DNA from: Psychroserpens ponticola
Lineage (GTDB): Bacteria > Bacteroidota > Bacteroidia > Flavobacteriales > Flavobacteriaceae
Assembly (NCBI RefSeq): GCF_023556315.2
Contig: NZ_CP116221.1
Span: 2,243,001-2,307,000 of the forward strand
Length of the DNA stretch: 64,000 nucleotides
Direction of reading: 5' to 3'
The translations under genes were made by a program, and so were the position numbers. The notes beneath the pieces are model-generated. The model worked only from the letters and a program-made list of their open reading frames with translations. It was not told the origin of the DNA and ran no database searches. Below, in pieces: positions 9,351 through 18,294 of the stretch (the stretch's first letter is position 1; every line of letters starts with the position of its first letter).

Positions 9351-10077
9351 AAACAACCTCACTTTCTATACTATAAGTTCCGTTTTGAACTGCTTTTAAT
9401 ATTTCATTATGTACTTCAATTGAAACAGGTATAAATTGAATTGTATCTCCAGCTTTTGCAAAACATGGAAGATTAGGTTCATTATTAAAAAATTCTAAAG
9501 GTGAATTCCCTATTATATTCCAACCAGCTGGGCTAACATTTGGATAAATTCCTGTTTGTTGATTTCCAATTGCAACTGCACCTTTTTCAATCTGTAATCT
9601 CGGACTTTTTTTACGTGGAAAAAACAGTTGTTTATCCAAACCTCCTAAGTATAAAAAACCAGGTAAAAATCCGATAAAAAAAACAGTATAAAAAACTTCA
9701 GAATGTCGCTTAATAATTTCTGATTTCGAGAGTTTCATTTCTATTGACATTTCATCTAAATCAATTCCAAATTTATCATCATAACACACCGGAATTCTCC
9801 AGAGTCTAAAGACATGATTTTTTGCGTTCGCTCGACTAAAATATAACGCTTTTAATGCAAAAACCTCGTCATAGACAACATCAATAGTACACTTATAAAT
9901 AACTAATATCGAGTTATATGCATTATTAACCTGAAGCACTTGTTTAATATTTGATTTTAGAAGGTGGTTTTTAAAAATCAACACGTCATTTAGTATGTTT
10001 TTACTAATTCGATGAGGCCATTGCACCAAAATAGAACGTTCTGAAAAGCGATGATATGTAAGCTCAAAATCTTTCAA
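9343..10077 (-). CDS. pxpB: 5-oxoprolinase subunit B (KipI family)
   Basis: Second subunit of PxpABC, of the KipI / allophanate hydrolase subunit 1 family. The 244 residues include the signature FIGFLPGFLYLGGLD (about 131-145), the KSPRLQIEKGAVAIGNQQTGIYP block and SPAGWNIIGNSP. The frame starts with TTG at 10077, only 3 nt after the pxpA stop and in the same frame as pxpA; no ATG is near, so a TTG start with translational coupling is likely. KipI in Bacillus inhibits a sporulation kinase, but the intact three-gene set here argues for the metabolic role. Confidence 0.93.
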   Translation of the reverse strand: MKDFELTYHRFSERSILVQWPHRISKNILNDVLIFKNHLLKSNIKQVLQVNNAYNSILVIYKCTIDVVYDEVFALKALYFSRANAKNHVFRLWRIPVCYDDKFGIDLDEMSIEMKLSKSEIIKRHSEVFYTVFFIGFLPGFLYLGGLDKQLFFPRKKSPRLQIEKGAVAIGNQQTGIYPNVSPAGWNIIGNSPLEFFNNEPNLPCFAKAGDTIQFIPVSIEVHNEILKAVQNGTYSIESEVVYG

Positions 10078-10080
10078 AAG

Positions 10081-10815
10081 TTACAAAATTTTTATTGAAT
10101 TTTGTTTTAATTTATGTATCAAATTTTTTAAATTATTAACCACATTTTCATGATCACCATGAACGCAAAATGTATCAACTTTCAACTCCACTTCTACTCC
10201 ATTTTTCATCTTTACTTTCCCTTCAGAAATCATTTTAAAAACATGCTCAAAAATCAATTCTGAATCACGAATTATTGCATCATTATTTTCCCTTGACACT
10301 AAAGTTAGGTTTTCATTATAATTTCTATCTGCAAAACCCTCATACATAACTTTTAATCCGTCAGTAATAGCTATTTTAGAAATCATGGATCGATAAGGCG
10401 CATAAAGAATTAAGTTTTCATCTACACTTTTTATTACACTAACTATTATTTGTGCCGTTTTTTTATCTATTGACGCTAAATTATACAAAGCTCCATGTGG
10501 TTTAACATGATGCAACTCTAAACCTATAGACTTCACAACCTCTACAAGTGAATCAATCTGTTCATATAAGGCTTTATGCAAATCTGAGACTGACATATCA
10601 ATTATTTGCCTTCCAAAATTCTTTTCATCAGGAAATGACGGATGCGCACCAATTTTCACGTGATGCTTTTTCGCCAACTTAGAAACAAGCCTCATAGTTT
10701 CTAATGTTCCAGCATGTCCACCGCAAGCAATATTGCACGACGACAAGTAAGGCATCAATAATGCTTCATTACCAAAACCTTCACCTAAATCACAATTGAT
10801 ATCTATTTGTTTCAT
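10081..10815 (-). CDS. pxpA: 5-oxoprolinase subunit A (LamB/YcsF family)
   Basis: Catalytic-core subunit of the PxpABC 5-oxoprolinase. At 244 residues it is the usual length. The N-terminus IDINCDLGEGFGNEALLMPYLSS is cut here to its key part, IDINCDLGEGFG; others are NIACGGHAGT, VKIGAHPSFPD, HHVKPHGALYN and FCVHGDHENV. It starts with ATG at 10815, one base after the stop of the Nramp-like transporter gene. The order transporter-pxpA-pxpB-pxpC resembles the ycsF-ycsG-kipI-kipA region of Bacillus subtilis, where ycsG is also Nramp-like. Confidence 0.95.
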   Translation of the reverse strand: MKQIDINCDLGEGFGNEALLMPYLSSCNIACGGHAGTLETMRLVSKLAKKHHVKIGAHPSFPDEKNFGRQIIDMSVSDLHKALYEQIDSLVEVVKSIGLELHHVKPHGALYNLASIDKKTAQIIVSVIKSVDENLILYAPYRSMISKIAITDGLKVMYEGFADRNYNENLTLVSRENNDAIIRDSELIFEHVFKMISEGKVKMKNGVEVELKVDTFCVHGDHENVVNNLKNLIHKLKQNSIKIL

Positions 10816-10816
10816 T

Positions 10817-12043
10817 TTAAATAAAACTGAATACTTTCAAAATACTTTTTACTCCTAAAAACATTACAATTACCAAAATCGCAAAACCAAACACATTTTG
10901 AAGCAATGAATTTTTATACTTCCCAAGTATTAATGATTTATTCATAATCCACAGTAAAAAACCAGACACAACAGGCAACAACAAGCCATTTGCAACTTGA
11001 GCGAATTTGATGATTTCGATAGACTTAAAACCAACAGATGAAAACAGAACCCCTAATACTAAGATAAATACCCAAACCATCCTAAATCGCTTAGTTTTCA
11101 TATTCGAACTCCAACCCAAACAACCAGAAGCTACATACGCAGCTGCCAAAGGTGCAGTAATTGCGCTTGTGATTCCAGCAGCAAACAATCCAACAGACAA
11201 AAACAATGACGCATAATTACCAAAAAGTGGCTCAAGACCCTTTGCTAAATCAGCAGCACTACTAACTTCAAAAGTTTTAATTGCAGCAGCAGAAATCATA
11301 ATACACATTGAGACTACTCCACCTAAAACCACTGCAATTACAGTGTCTTTACGAGCAAATTTAAGATCAGTTTCACTTTTCCATTTTTCCTTTACTAAAG
11401 ACGCATGTAAAAATAAATTATATGGCACTACCGTTGTTCCAACTAAAGCTATAATCGTCAATAAATTGTTACCAGAAAAATCAGGAATAAATAACCCTCT
11501 AAGCACTTTAGACAAATTTGGTTTCGTCATAACAGCTGTGATCAAAAAAGCAAAACTCATTAAGATTACTAAAGAAATCAATGCTTTTTCCAAAATTTTA
11601 TAATTCCCTATGTACAGCAATACAAAAGCCACAATTCCAATTAAAAGACTAAATAAATTAAGTTTTACAGCACCAATAACAACAACTTGAACACCAAACA
11701 AATTTTCTAAACCCAAAACACTTCCACTAATATTACCCGCTTCATAAGCTGCATTTCCAACAACAATAGCAGAAAGAATTAAGATAATAGCCGCAACTCT
11801 TAATAATGGATTAGATATTTGAGAACGAATTACCTCAGACAATCCTTTTTGAGACACAATTCCTAAACGCGCTGCCATTTCTTGCAAAACAATAGTAGCA
11901 ACAATTGACAAGACCATAGCCCAAAGCAAAGAAAAACCAAAATTTACACCAGCAAGCGTACAAACAGTAACCGTTCCTGGCCCAATAAATGCAGCAGCCA
12001 CCAAAGGTCCTGGTCCAATATTTTTAAACCAACTTTTAATCAC
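10817..12043 (-). CDS. Nramp-fold transporter lacking the metal-binding motif
   Basis: A 408-residue, roughly 11-TM protein clearly of the Nramp family by overall pattern (N-terminal NIGPGPLVAAAFIGPGT, QEMAARLG in TM2, NLFLHASLVKEKW after TM6). The residues that define metal transport are gone: the TM1 motif DPGN reads GPGT (residues 21-24) and the TM6 motif MPH reads VPY (206-208). It is therefore unlikely to move Mn2+ or Fe2+. It lies one base upstream of pxpA, so 5-oxoproline or a related compound is the natural substrate guess. It starts with GTG at 12043, overlapping the DUF2891 gene by 8 nt. Confidence 0.88.
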   Translation of the reverse strand: MIKSWFKNIGPGPLVAAAFIGPGTVTVCTLAGVNFGFSLLWAMVLSIVATIVLQEMAARLGIVSQKGLSEVIRSQISNPLLRVAAIILILSAIVVGNAAYEAGNISGSVLGLENLFGVQVVVIGAVKLNLFSLLIGIVAFVLLYIGNYKILEKALISLVILMSFAFLITAVMTKPNLSKVLRGLFIPDFSGNNLLTIIALVGTTVVPYNLFLHASLVKEKWKSETDLKFARKDTVIAVVLGGVVSMCIMISAAAIKTFEVSSAADLAKGLEPLFGNYASLFLSVGLFAAGITSAITAPLAAAYVASGCLGWSSNMKTKRFRMVWVFILVLGVLFSSVGFKSIEIIKFAQVANGLLLPVVSGFLLWIMNKSLILGKYKNSLLQNVFGFAILVIVMFLGVKSILKVFSFI

Positions 12044-13154
12044 GCTCTACAGAATTTAAAGCATAAATAGCAAAACTACCTAACCAATGACCACCTTCGT
12101 AACCATCACCCACTATGCTTGGAAGCGAATAATTAATATGCTTGTTTGAAATGTTTTTCAAATGTTCATATTCTTGCAAGTCTTTTGCTATTTCGTTTAA
12201 ACTCCATGCTCTAGAAAAGTTAACACCATCCAAATGCACTAATTTCCCATCAGACCTATCACTGACTCTTCCTGTTTCAATGGTGAAATTTTTATTTTTT
12301 AATTGCGGAAGAAAATCATCTAGCCATGCTTTATAGTCCCCAGAAGACAATACACGCTTCATTAAAGCAGCTTCCTCTAAACAAGGTGACAGGAAGTCGA
12401 ATCCACTTGGCTCCCAAGACAAAGGACACCCTGTATCAGTATTATAAAAATCTTTTGCACGTTGCTCTATAAGCGACTTCAATTCAACATTATCTACTGT
12501 TTTAGCATAATCGTAAGCAAATGAAAGTCCGAAGGCAGTATTTGAATGTTCTCCTACTCGAATCGGATAATTTAGTTTCGGAAGAAACTCCAAGTATTTA
12601 TCAACGATCAAATCTGTAAGCGGCTGTAAATTACCCTCTAAAATTTTTGCATTTGGATCATCCCAAGTATGTAACTCTTCTGCTAACTTTAACAACCAAG
12701 CCCAACCATAAGTTCGCTCATAAGACGCATTATGTTTTCCGAAGAAGTAAGACACCTCTATCTTTATATTGTCTTCAGAGATGTTTTCGAGCAACATCCT
12801 AATACTCTCGTCACGATTATCAAGCTCTGGAAATTGCTTCAACAACGTCACTAAACTCCAGTGACCATGCACAGCAGAATGCCAATCAAAGCAACCATAA
12901 AATGCAGGATGTAATGCTTGTGGAGACTGAAGATCTTCGTTTCCACCAATAACCTGATTAAGCTTGTTAGGATACTCCGTTTGAATACAATCTATTGGCA
13001 ATTGCGCTAATCGATTAGCTTCAGTCAAATTCAGAATTGGCACAACAGCTTTCTTGACTTCGATTTTTTGTTCAGAAACCGTAATTGATTTTTTTTCGAA
13101 TGTATCGCAACTCAATATTAAAAGCGCAAAAAAGAGTAAATAATAGTTTTTCAT
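12036..13154 (-). CDS. DUF2891 family lipoprotein
   Basis: A 372-residue lipoprotein: signal MKNYYLLFFALLILSC with lipid-anchor Cys at 16. The mature part carries the DUF2891 pattern HPAFYGCFDWHSAVHGHWSL, GWAWLLKLAEELHTWDD, GEHSNTAFGLSFAYDYA and SWEPSGFDFLSPCLEEA, rich in Trp, His and acidic residues as in all-helical barrel enzymes; the family has no assigned activity that I know. It heads the tight set with the Nramp-like transporter (8-nt overlap) and pxpABC. This suggests it acts in the periplasm on the same substrate, for instance releasing or binding a pyroglutamyl compound. It begins 42 nt after comM. Confidence 0.85.
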   Translation of the reverse strand: MKNYYLLFFALLILSCDTFEKKSITVSEQKIEVKKAVVPILNLTEANRLAQLPIDCIQTEYPNKLNQVIGGNEDLQSPQALHPAFYGCFDWHSAVHGHWSLVTLLKQFPELDNRDESIRMLLENISEDNIKIEVSYFFGKHNASYERTYGWAWLLKLAEELHTWDDPNAKILEGNLQPLTDLIVDKYLEFLPKLNYPIRVGEHSNTAFGLSFAYDYAKTVDNVELKSLIEQRAKDFYNTDTGCPLSWEPSGFDFLSPCLEEAALMKRVLSSGDYKAWLDDFLPQLKNKNFTIETGRVSDRSDGKLVHLDGVNFSRAWSLNEIAKDLQEYEHLKNISNKHINYSLPSIVGDGYEGGHWLGSFAIYALNSVERD

Positions 13155-13196
13155 GTTATAAATTTAAGACTTTAAACCATAACATTATTAAGATTT

Positions 13197-14735
13197 TTAA
13201 CCCAACCAACCTTCACGATCCATACTTCGGTATTGAATAGCCTCAGAAATGTGAGAACCATTTATAAATTTAGAGTTTTCTAAATCAGAAATTGTTCTTG
13301 ACACTTTCAAAATACGATTATATGCTCTAGCAGACAAATTTAAACGCTCCATGGCAGTTTTTAGCAATTGTAAAGACGCATCATCTAATTTACAATATTT
13401 TCGGATTTGCTTCATATTCATTTGCGCATTGTAATGCACACTTTCTGAATCTACAAAACGTTTGGTTTGTAATTCACGAGCAGCAGTTACACGTTTTCTT
13501 ATCTCCACTGAAGATTCACCTTTTCTATCATCAGACAATTTATCAAAAGGCACTGGAGTCACTTCAATATGAATATCAATTCGATCTAATAAAGGACCTG
13601 AAACTTTACTCAAATAGCGTTGCATTTCTGCTGGAGACGATGTTACAGGAGCACCTGGGTCATTAAAATAACCACTCGGACTAGGATTCATACTTGCAAC
13701 CAGCATAAATGACGATGGATAAGTCACTGTGAATTTAGCTCTAGAGATTGTCACTTCCCGATCCTCTAAAGGCTGACGCATTACTTCTAAAACTTCACGT
13801 TTAAATTCTGGCAGCTCATCTAAAAATAAAACGCCATTGTGCGATAAGGAGATTTCTCCAGGTTGCGGATAACTTCCTCCTCCAACAAGCGCCACATTTG
13901 AAATCGTATGATGTGGACTTCTAAATGGTCGTTGCGCCATAATTCCTGTATGCTCTTTCACTCGACCAACAACCGAATGTATTTTTGTAGTCTCAAGAGC
14001 CTCATTCAAAGTCATTGGTGGCAAAATACTAGGCAAACGCTTCGCTAACATGGTTTTCCCTGCTCCTGGAGGACCAATTAGAATAATATTATGCCCACCA
14101 GCTGCTGCGATTTCCATGCAACGTTTAATGCTTTCCTGTCCTTTTACATCAGAAAAATCAAATTCAGGGAAATCTAAATTTTTGTAAAACTCCTCTTTAG
14201 TATTGATAATGGTTTTAGAAATTTTAATATTCATATCGAAATGATCAATTACTTCTTTAATATTTTCAACACCAAACACTTCTAATCCATCGACAATAGC
14301 TGCTTCTTTTGCATTTTGCTTCGGAAGAATAAAACCTTTAAAACCTTCTTCTTTTGCTTTTACCGCAATTGGCAATGCACCCTTTAAAGGTTGTAGATTT
14401 CCATCTAAAGACAATTCTCCCATAATGAGATATTGCTCCAAAAATTCTGCTTTAATTTGATTGGTCGCAACTAAGATTCCGATTGCCAAGGTTAAATCGT
14501 AAGCAGAACCCTCTTTACGCAAATCTGCAGGCGACATATTAATGATAATTTTCTTTCCTGGTATTTTATAACCGTTATTTTGAAGTGCTGCCGCAATACG
14601 AAAATTGCTTTCTTTAATTGCGTTATCAGGAAGTCCTACGAGATGATAACCTATTCCGCTATCCACATTAACCTCAACAGTAATGGTTGAAGCTTCAACA
14701 CCAAAGACTGCACTAGCATAAACTTTTTTGAGCAT
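13197..14735 (-). CDS. comM: YifB/ComM family Mg-chelatase-like AAA+ ATPase
   Basis: A 512-residue AAA+ helicase of the ComM/YifB family, which in naturally competent bacteria drives branch migration during integration of incoming DNA. An N-terminal Lon-protease-like domain (about 1-170) is followed by the ATPase: Walker A GPPGAGKTMLAKRLPSILP near 221, Walker B GVLFLDELPEF, RAKFTVTYPSSFMLVASMNP cut here to LVASMNPSPSGYF, and a C-terminal Mg-chelatase-type helical domain ending with SDLENSKFINGSHISEAIQYR reduced here to HISEAIQYRSMDR. A perfect TATATTTG box lies 17 nt upstream of the ATG. It may read into the DUF2891 operon 42 nt downstream. Confidence 0.94.
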   Translation of the reverse strand: MLKKVYASAVFGVEASTITVEVNVDSGIGYHLVGLPDNAIKESNFRIAAALQNNGYKIPGKKIIINMSPADLRKEGSAYDLTLAIGILVATNQIKAEFLEQYLIMGELSLDGNLQPLKGALPIAVKAKEEGFKGFILPKQNAKEAAIVDGLEVFGVENIKEVIDHFDMNIKISKTIINTKEEFYKNLDFPEFDFSDVKGQESIKRCMEIAAAGGHNIILIGPPGAGKTMLAKRLPSILPPMTLNEALETTKIHSVVGRVKEHTGIMAQRPFRSPHHTISNVALVGGGSYPQPGEISLSHNGVLFLDELPEFKREVLEVMRQPLEDREVTISRAKFTVTYPSSFMLVASMNPSPSGYFNDPGAPVTSSPAEMQRYLSKVSGPLLDRIDIHIEVTPVPFDKLSDDRKGESSVEIRKRVTAARELQTKRFVDSESVHYNAQMNMKQIRKYCKLDDASLQLLKTAMERLNLSARAYNRILKVSRTISDLENSKFINGSHISEAIQYRSMDREGWLG

Positions 14736-14751
14736 TTATAGAATATTTACT

Positions 14752-14759
14752 CAAATATA
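14752..14759 (-). promoter_or_regulatory. -7 box upstream of comM
   Basis: On the minus strand the sequence is TATATTTG, an exact Bacteroidota -7 match, 17 nt before the comM ATG. The nearest TTTG upstream is only 12 nt away, so the -33 element is unclear. Confidence 0.5.
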
Positions 14760-14801
14760 GATAATATTCTACAAATTATTATGTTTTAATACGTTGGTTA
14801 A

Positions 14802-15125
14802 TTAAATTACAACAGTGATTACCGTATTTACAATTGTTTTTATGATTTTATTTTTTAAATGTCCAAGCCTCAACTTTGAAACACCTGCCTGATACAAAGC
14901 GTTCAATACTAATAAATCTTTCTGACTCTTCAAAAGCCATTCGTAATCATCTGGAGTTAACTCTCCAGATTGTAACAAGCCTGTCCACCGCTCAAGCTTC
15001 ACTTTAGAAAGTGTTAAAAATGACTCTACATCTTCTTTAGTTTCTTTTTTATAATCCGAATAACTTTCGCCCAAAACACTAACTAGTTCATCTTTTAATA
15101 GCTTTATCAATGCATCAATATCCAT
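14802..15125 (-). CDS. small hypothetical protein
   Basis: A 107-residue protein that I do not recognise. It is largely alpha-helical and charged, with a hydrophobic C-terminal helix (KTIVNTVITVVI) that could attach to a membrane. The start ATG at 15125 is 11 nt after the stop of the lipoprotein gene upstream, so the two are probably an operon. Both proteins look helical, which fits a small membrane-associated pair, but no function can be named. Confidence 0.6.
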   Translation of the reverse strand: MDIDALIKLLKDELVSVLGESYSDYKKETKEDVESFLTLSKVKLERWTGLLQSGELTPDDYEWLLKSQKDLLVLNALYQAGVSKLRLGHLKNKIIKTIVNTVITVVI

Positions 15126-15136
15126 AACATCTGTAT

Positions 15137-15625
15137 TTAATTGGTTCCTAAAAAGTTAAGAATATTAGTCTCATTGGTTTTATTCTTTTGCGCTTCGTAT
15201 TTAATTATCAAATCTAAAGCTTCAGCAACCTGTAGCTTTGCTTCGTTTGTAAATGTTTCCGAAAGCTTCCCACCATCTTTCCAGCGCTTAAAAAAACCTG
15301 CCAATAGATTCTTCTCTTTGTTTGCAAGCACTTTCCACATAGCATAACTAACCTCATTATCTGGCTTGTTTTTTTCATATTCAATCATTTTCTGAAGCTC
15401 TAACAATAAATCCTGAACTTCCACCTCATAAACACTAAAGGATTGATCAGCATCACTCATAAGGTTTAAGCTTTCTACTTTTATTGAAATTGCTTGCTGG
15501 TAAGAATATTGATCAAAAATAGCTGTCTTAAGACTCTGACAAGAAGACAACACCAAGACTAGTGTCATTATGAAAACTGATTTTTTAATTGACACCATCT
15601 TTTTAATTGTTGCTTTAAATATCAT
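15137..15625 (-). CDS. small helical lipoprotein of unknown function
   Basis: The protein has a lipoprotein signal (VFIMTLVLVLSSC) followed by about 130 helical, charged residues and no recognised domain. Two ATG starts fit: 15625 (162 residues) gives a longer positively charged N-region, while 15598 gives MVSIKKSVFIMTLVL, a more ordinary lipoprotein start. The second may be the true one. It shares an operon with the 107-residue protein. No promoter box was recognised in the 160 nt upstream. Confidence 0.6.
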   Translation of the reverse strand: MIFKATIKKMVSIKKSVFIMTLVLVLSSCQSLKTAIFDQYSYQQAISIKVESLNLMSDADQSFSVYEVEVQDLLLELQKMIEYEKNKPDNEVSYAMWKVLANKEKNLLAGFFKRWKDGGKLSETFTNEAKLQVAEALDLIIKYEAQKNKTNETNILNFLGTN

Positions 15626-15784
15626 GACCTAACAAATTAAGAATTGAAATTATTGTTTCTTTAGACATTTGGACTTCACAGTCACCTCCTTTACCCTTCT
15701 AGTTTTTTTCATTTTTCTAGATTTTATATGACTTAAAGTTATGAAAAAAATGGCCTAATTAAAATTTTCCCTTTTTTTCTATGA

Positions 15785-18262
15785 TTAGTTTTTAATAAAC
15801 CTAACAACCTGTTTTTTACTATTAACTTGAATTTTAAGGAAATAAATTCCGCTAGACAAGCTCCCTACATCAACAACAACATCTGTACTAGAATCTAAAT
15901 TCTGAAACGTTTTCAAGAGTCTTCCGTTGATATCAACAATATTAATTTCACTCATTCCATCTTTACTTTGAATGGTTAGTTTAGAATCAGTTGGATTTGG
16001 AAATACTTTGAACATATCATTTTCAAATTCTGAAATAGATAATTGATCTTCAACAATTTCAGTAGACACTGTATTTGTTATGATTGGAGGATTATAATCA
16101 AAATAAATTGCTGCAGTATTATAAAAAATATCACCAAGAACAACATTGTCTTTAGGTTTAATTTTATAAGCAATAAATCCATGAGAATTAGACTCGTCGC
16201 TTGAACTATCAGGCAGATTAATATTATCAAAAACAAAACTAACCTCACTACCATTTAAGATATCAACACGACCTGTATGACTTAAATTTTCTAATTGCAT
16301 GGTTGTCCAATCTAACTTATCATCTAATACATTTTCTACTGTTACATTAATAGCACTTGCAGTTCCAGTGTTTTGAAAACGGATTAAATAGTGTAAATAT
16401 TTATCTACGTCTTCGATTAAGATTTGATCGCCTTCTAAAACTGCGATATCGTTAGGGTCGTATGAACCAATTACTGTTTGCTGTAATTCAAAAACATTAT
16501 CATCTTCTGTCTCATCTCCCAAAACTGGATTTATAGTAGCAATTGCGACTAGCTCATCATCTATTTCTGTTGTTGGCGGCGCAAATACATTGAATTCTAA
16601 ATCTATTATTCTTGTTTCAAAAGGATTTAAACTTGTGAAACCAAAAGTTAAGCTACTACTTGTTTGAGAAGATATCGTTTCACTTGCGTTTAAAAATTGG
16701 AGCTTTGTGTCGTCAAACTCGAAAGCTACAGAACCGCTTAACTGTGTAGTTCCAATGTTTTTATATACCAATTGGTATGTTGTATCGAAACCAGGTCTTG
16801 GATTGTTGATTGAGGGATAAATTACAATATTTAAGTCATTTATGACATTTATTGGCTCCATACAGAAATCGACATCTTCAGTATTACCTAAATCAGTAAA
16901 TTCAATAAAAACAGAACTAGGGTTACTATTATAATTAGAAGGAGAATACGTAGTAGTTGTAAATTCTCCTATATTAATTGGTATTTGAAAATCCCCATTC
17001 TCTTGAGTAAATGTTGAAAAGCTATTTGAACCGCCATCATCTGAGGACACTAAAATATTAGGTAAGTAAATGTTGTTTTCATTACAATCGCTTGTAGGCA
17101 AATTCAGTTTAACTGTTCCTACAATTTCGTTACCAAGAACTCCCATGTTTTCAAGAAATATAATCGAATCATCATTTGACGATGCTGATAAAATATCTAC
17201 ATCACCATCATTATCAAGATCAGCAGCATAAACATCTGTTATTGAGTTGTAAAATGAAAAATTCATAGTATTTTCACTAAAGCCTTGAGCAGAATCAAAC
17301 CAATGCAAGTAACCACTTGAAGCTGCTATGATGTCTATATTTCCATCATTATTTATATCGGAAGAAAACACAGCTCTATATTGCGCTGCTGTGGCAATAG
17401 TTTGACCTGTAAAGTTTCCATTTCCAGAGTTCAAATACACTCTTACAACACTATTATCTACAGAATTATCTGAAGAAGTAACCACAATGTCATTATCACC
17501 ATCACTATCTACATCTGCAATACAAACATCACTCAACCCACCATATTGTCCAGGCAAAATATAAGAATTCGAGCTATAAAATGATCCTAAACCATCATAA
17601 TTCTCATGCCATATCGATCTACCATTCGTTCCATCAGACCTTACAGTTACTAAATCTAAATCTCCATCTCCATCAAGATCAGCTGCATAAACAGCTTTCG
17701 GTAAATATGAAGTTACTATACTTGGAATAGGTATCGCATCGCTAAAATTACCATTTCCATCATTATTTCTATACCAAGCCATTGGTGTTACAACATCCAA
17801 ATCGTTATCGCCATCCATATCTGCTGCAATGACAGAAATTGAGTATTGATTATTTTGAGAAATAACAATTTTCGGGCTAAAATTCCCGAAACCATCAAGA
17901 TTTTTAAACCAGCAAACTTCTCCTGCATTAGAACTAGCACTAGCGGCTGAAATAATATCTATATCTCCATCTCCATCTAGATCTGCTGCATAAACAGAAC
18001 CTGCATTTTGTATATCATCTGACACAATTATTTCTTCACTAAAACCACCTAAACCATCAACATTATCATACCAAGCAATTTTTGAATCAAATCTTGAAAA
18101 TGAAATTACATCTTTATTACCATCTCCATTTAAATCAGCTGCAAAAACTGATGTTGCAAAATTTGCATTTGTACTTATAACATGTTCTTGAAAACTTATC
18201 TGCCCAAAAGACATCTGAAATAAAAAAAGTAATAGAAGTGTCGTCGAGTAATATCTTTTCAT
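15785..18262 (-). CDS. T9SS-exported protein with VCBS/FG-GAP repeats
   Basis: An 825-residue secreted protein. A Sec signal peptide (about 1-20, ending SFGQ) is followed by seven repeats of the form VYAADLDGDGDIDIISA (about 38-375), which are Ca-binding FG-GAP/VCBS blades of a beta-propeller. Next come a short segment with CNENNIYLPNILVSSDD (about 390-460), immunoglobulin-like DUF11/DUF7619-type domains (SYDPNDI, YLIRFQNTGTASAINVTV, NTAAIYFDYNPPI) and a C-terminal type IX sorting domain (KVFPNPTDSKLTI ... LSSGIYFLKI, ending VVRFIKN). It is probably released or attached to the cell surface by T9SS. Ligand unknown. It lies 32 nt downstream of the YheT-type hydrolase. Confidence 0.9.
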   Translation of the reverse strand: MKRYYSTTLLLLFLFQMSFGQISFQEHVISTNANFATSVFAADLNGDGNKDVISFSRFDSKIAWYDNVDGLGGFSEEIIVSDDIQNAGSVYAADLDGDGDIDIISAASASSNAGEVCWFKNLDGFGNFSPKIVISQNNQYSISVIAADMDGDNDLDVVTPMAWYRNNDGNGNFSDAIPIPSIVTSYLPKAVYAADLDGDGDLDLVTVRSDGTNGRSIWHENYDGLGSFYSSNSYILPGQYGGLSDVCIADVDSDGDNDIVVTSSDNSVDNSVVRVYLNSGNGNFTGQTIATAAQYRAVFSSDINNDGNIDIIAASSGYLHWFDSAQGFSENTMNFSFYNSITDVYAADLDNDGDVDILSASSNDDSIIFLENMGVLGNEIVGTVKLNLPTSDCNENNIYLPNILVSSDDGGSNSFSTFTQENGDFQIPINIGEFTTTTYSPSNYNSNPSSVFIEFTDLGNTEDVDFCMEPINVINDLNIVIYPSINNPRPGFDTTYQLVYKNIGTTQLSGSVAFEFDDTKLQFLNASETISSQTSSSLTFGFTSLNPFETRIIDLEFNVFAPPTTEIDDELVAIATINPVLGDETEDDNVFELQQTVIGSYDPNDIAVLEGDQILIEDVDKYLHYLIRFQNTGTASAINVTVENVLDDKLDWTTMQLENLSHTGRVDILNGSEVSFVFDNINLPDSSSDESNSHGFIAYKIKPKDNVVLGDIFYNTAAIYFDYNPPIITNTVSTEIVEDQLSISEFENDMFKVFPNPTDSKLTIQSKDGMSEINIVDINGRLLKTFQNLDSSTDVVVDVGSLSSGIYFLKIQVNSKKQVVRFIKN

Positions 18263-18294
18263 AGCATATAATTTACAAGCTGTAAGTTAACCAT

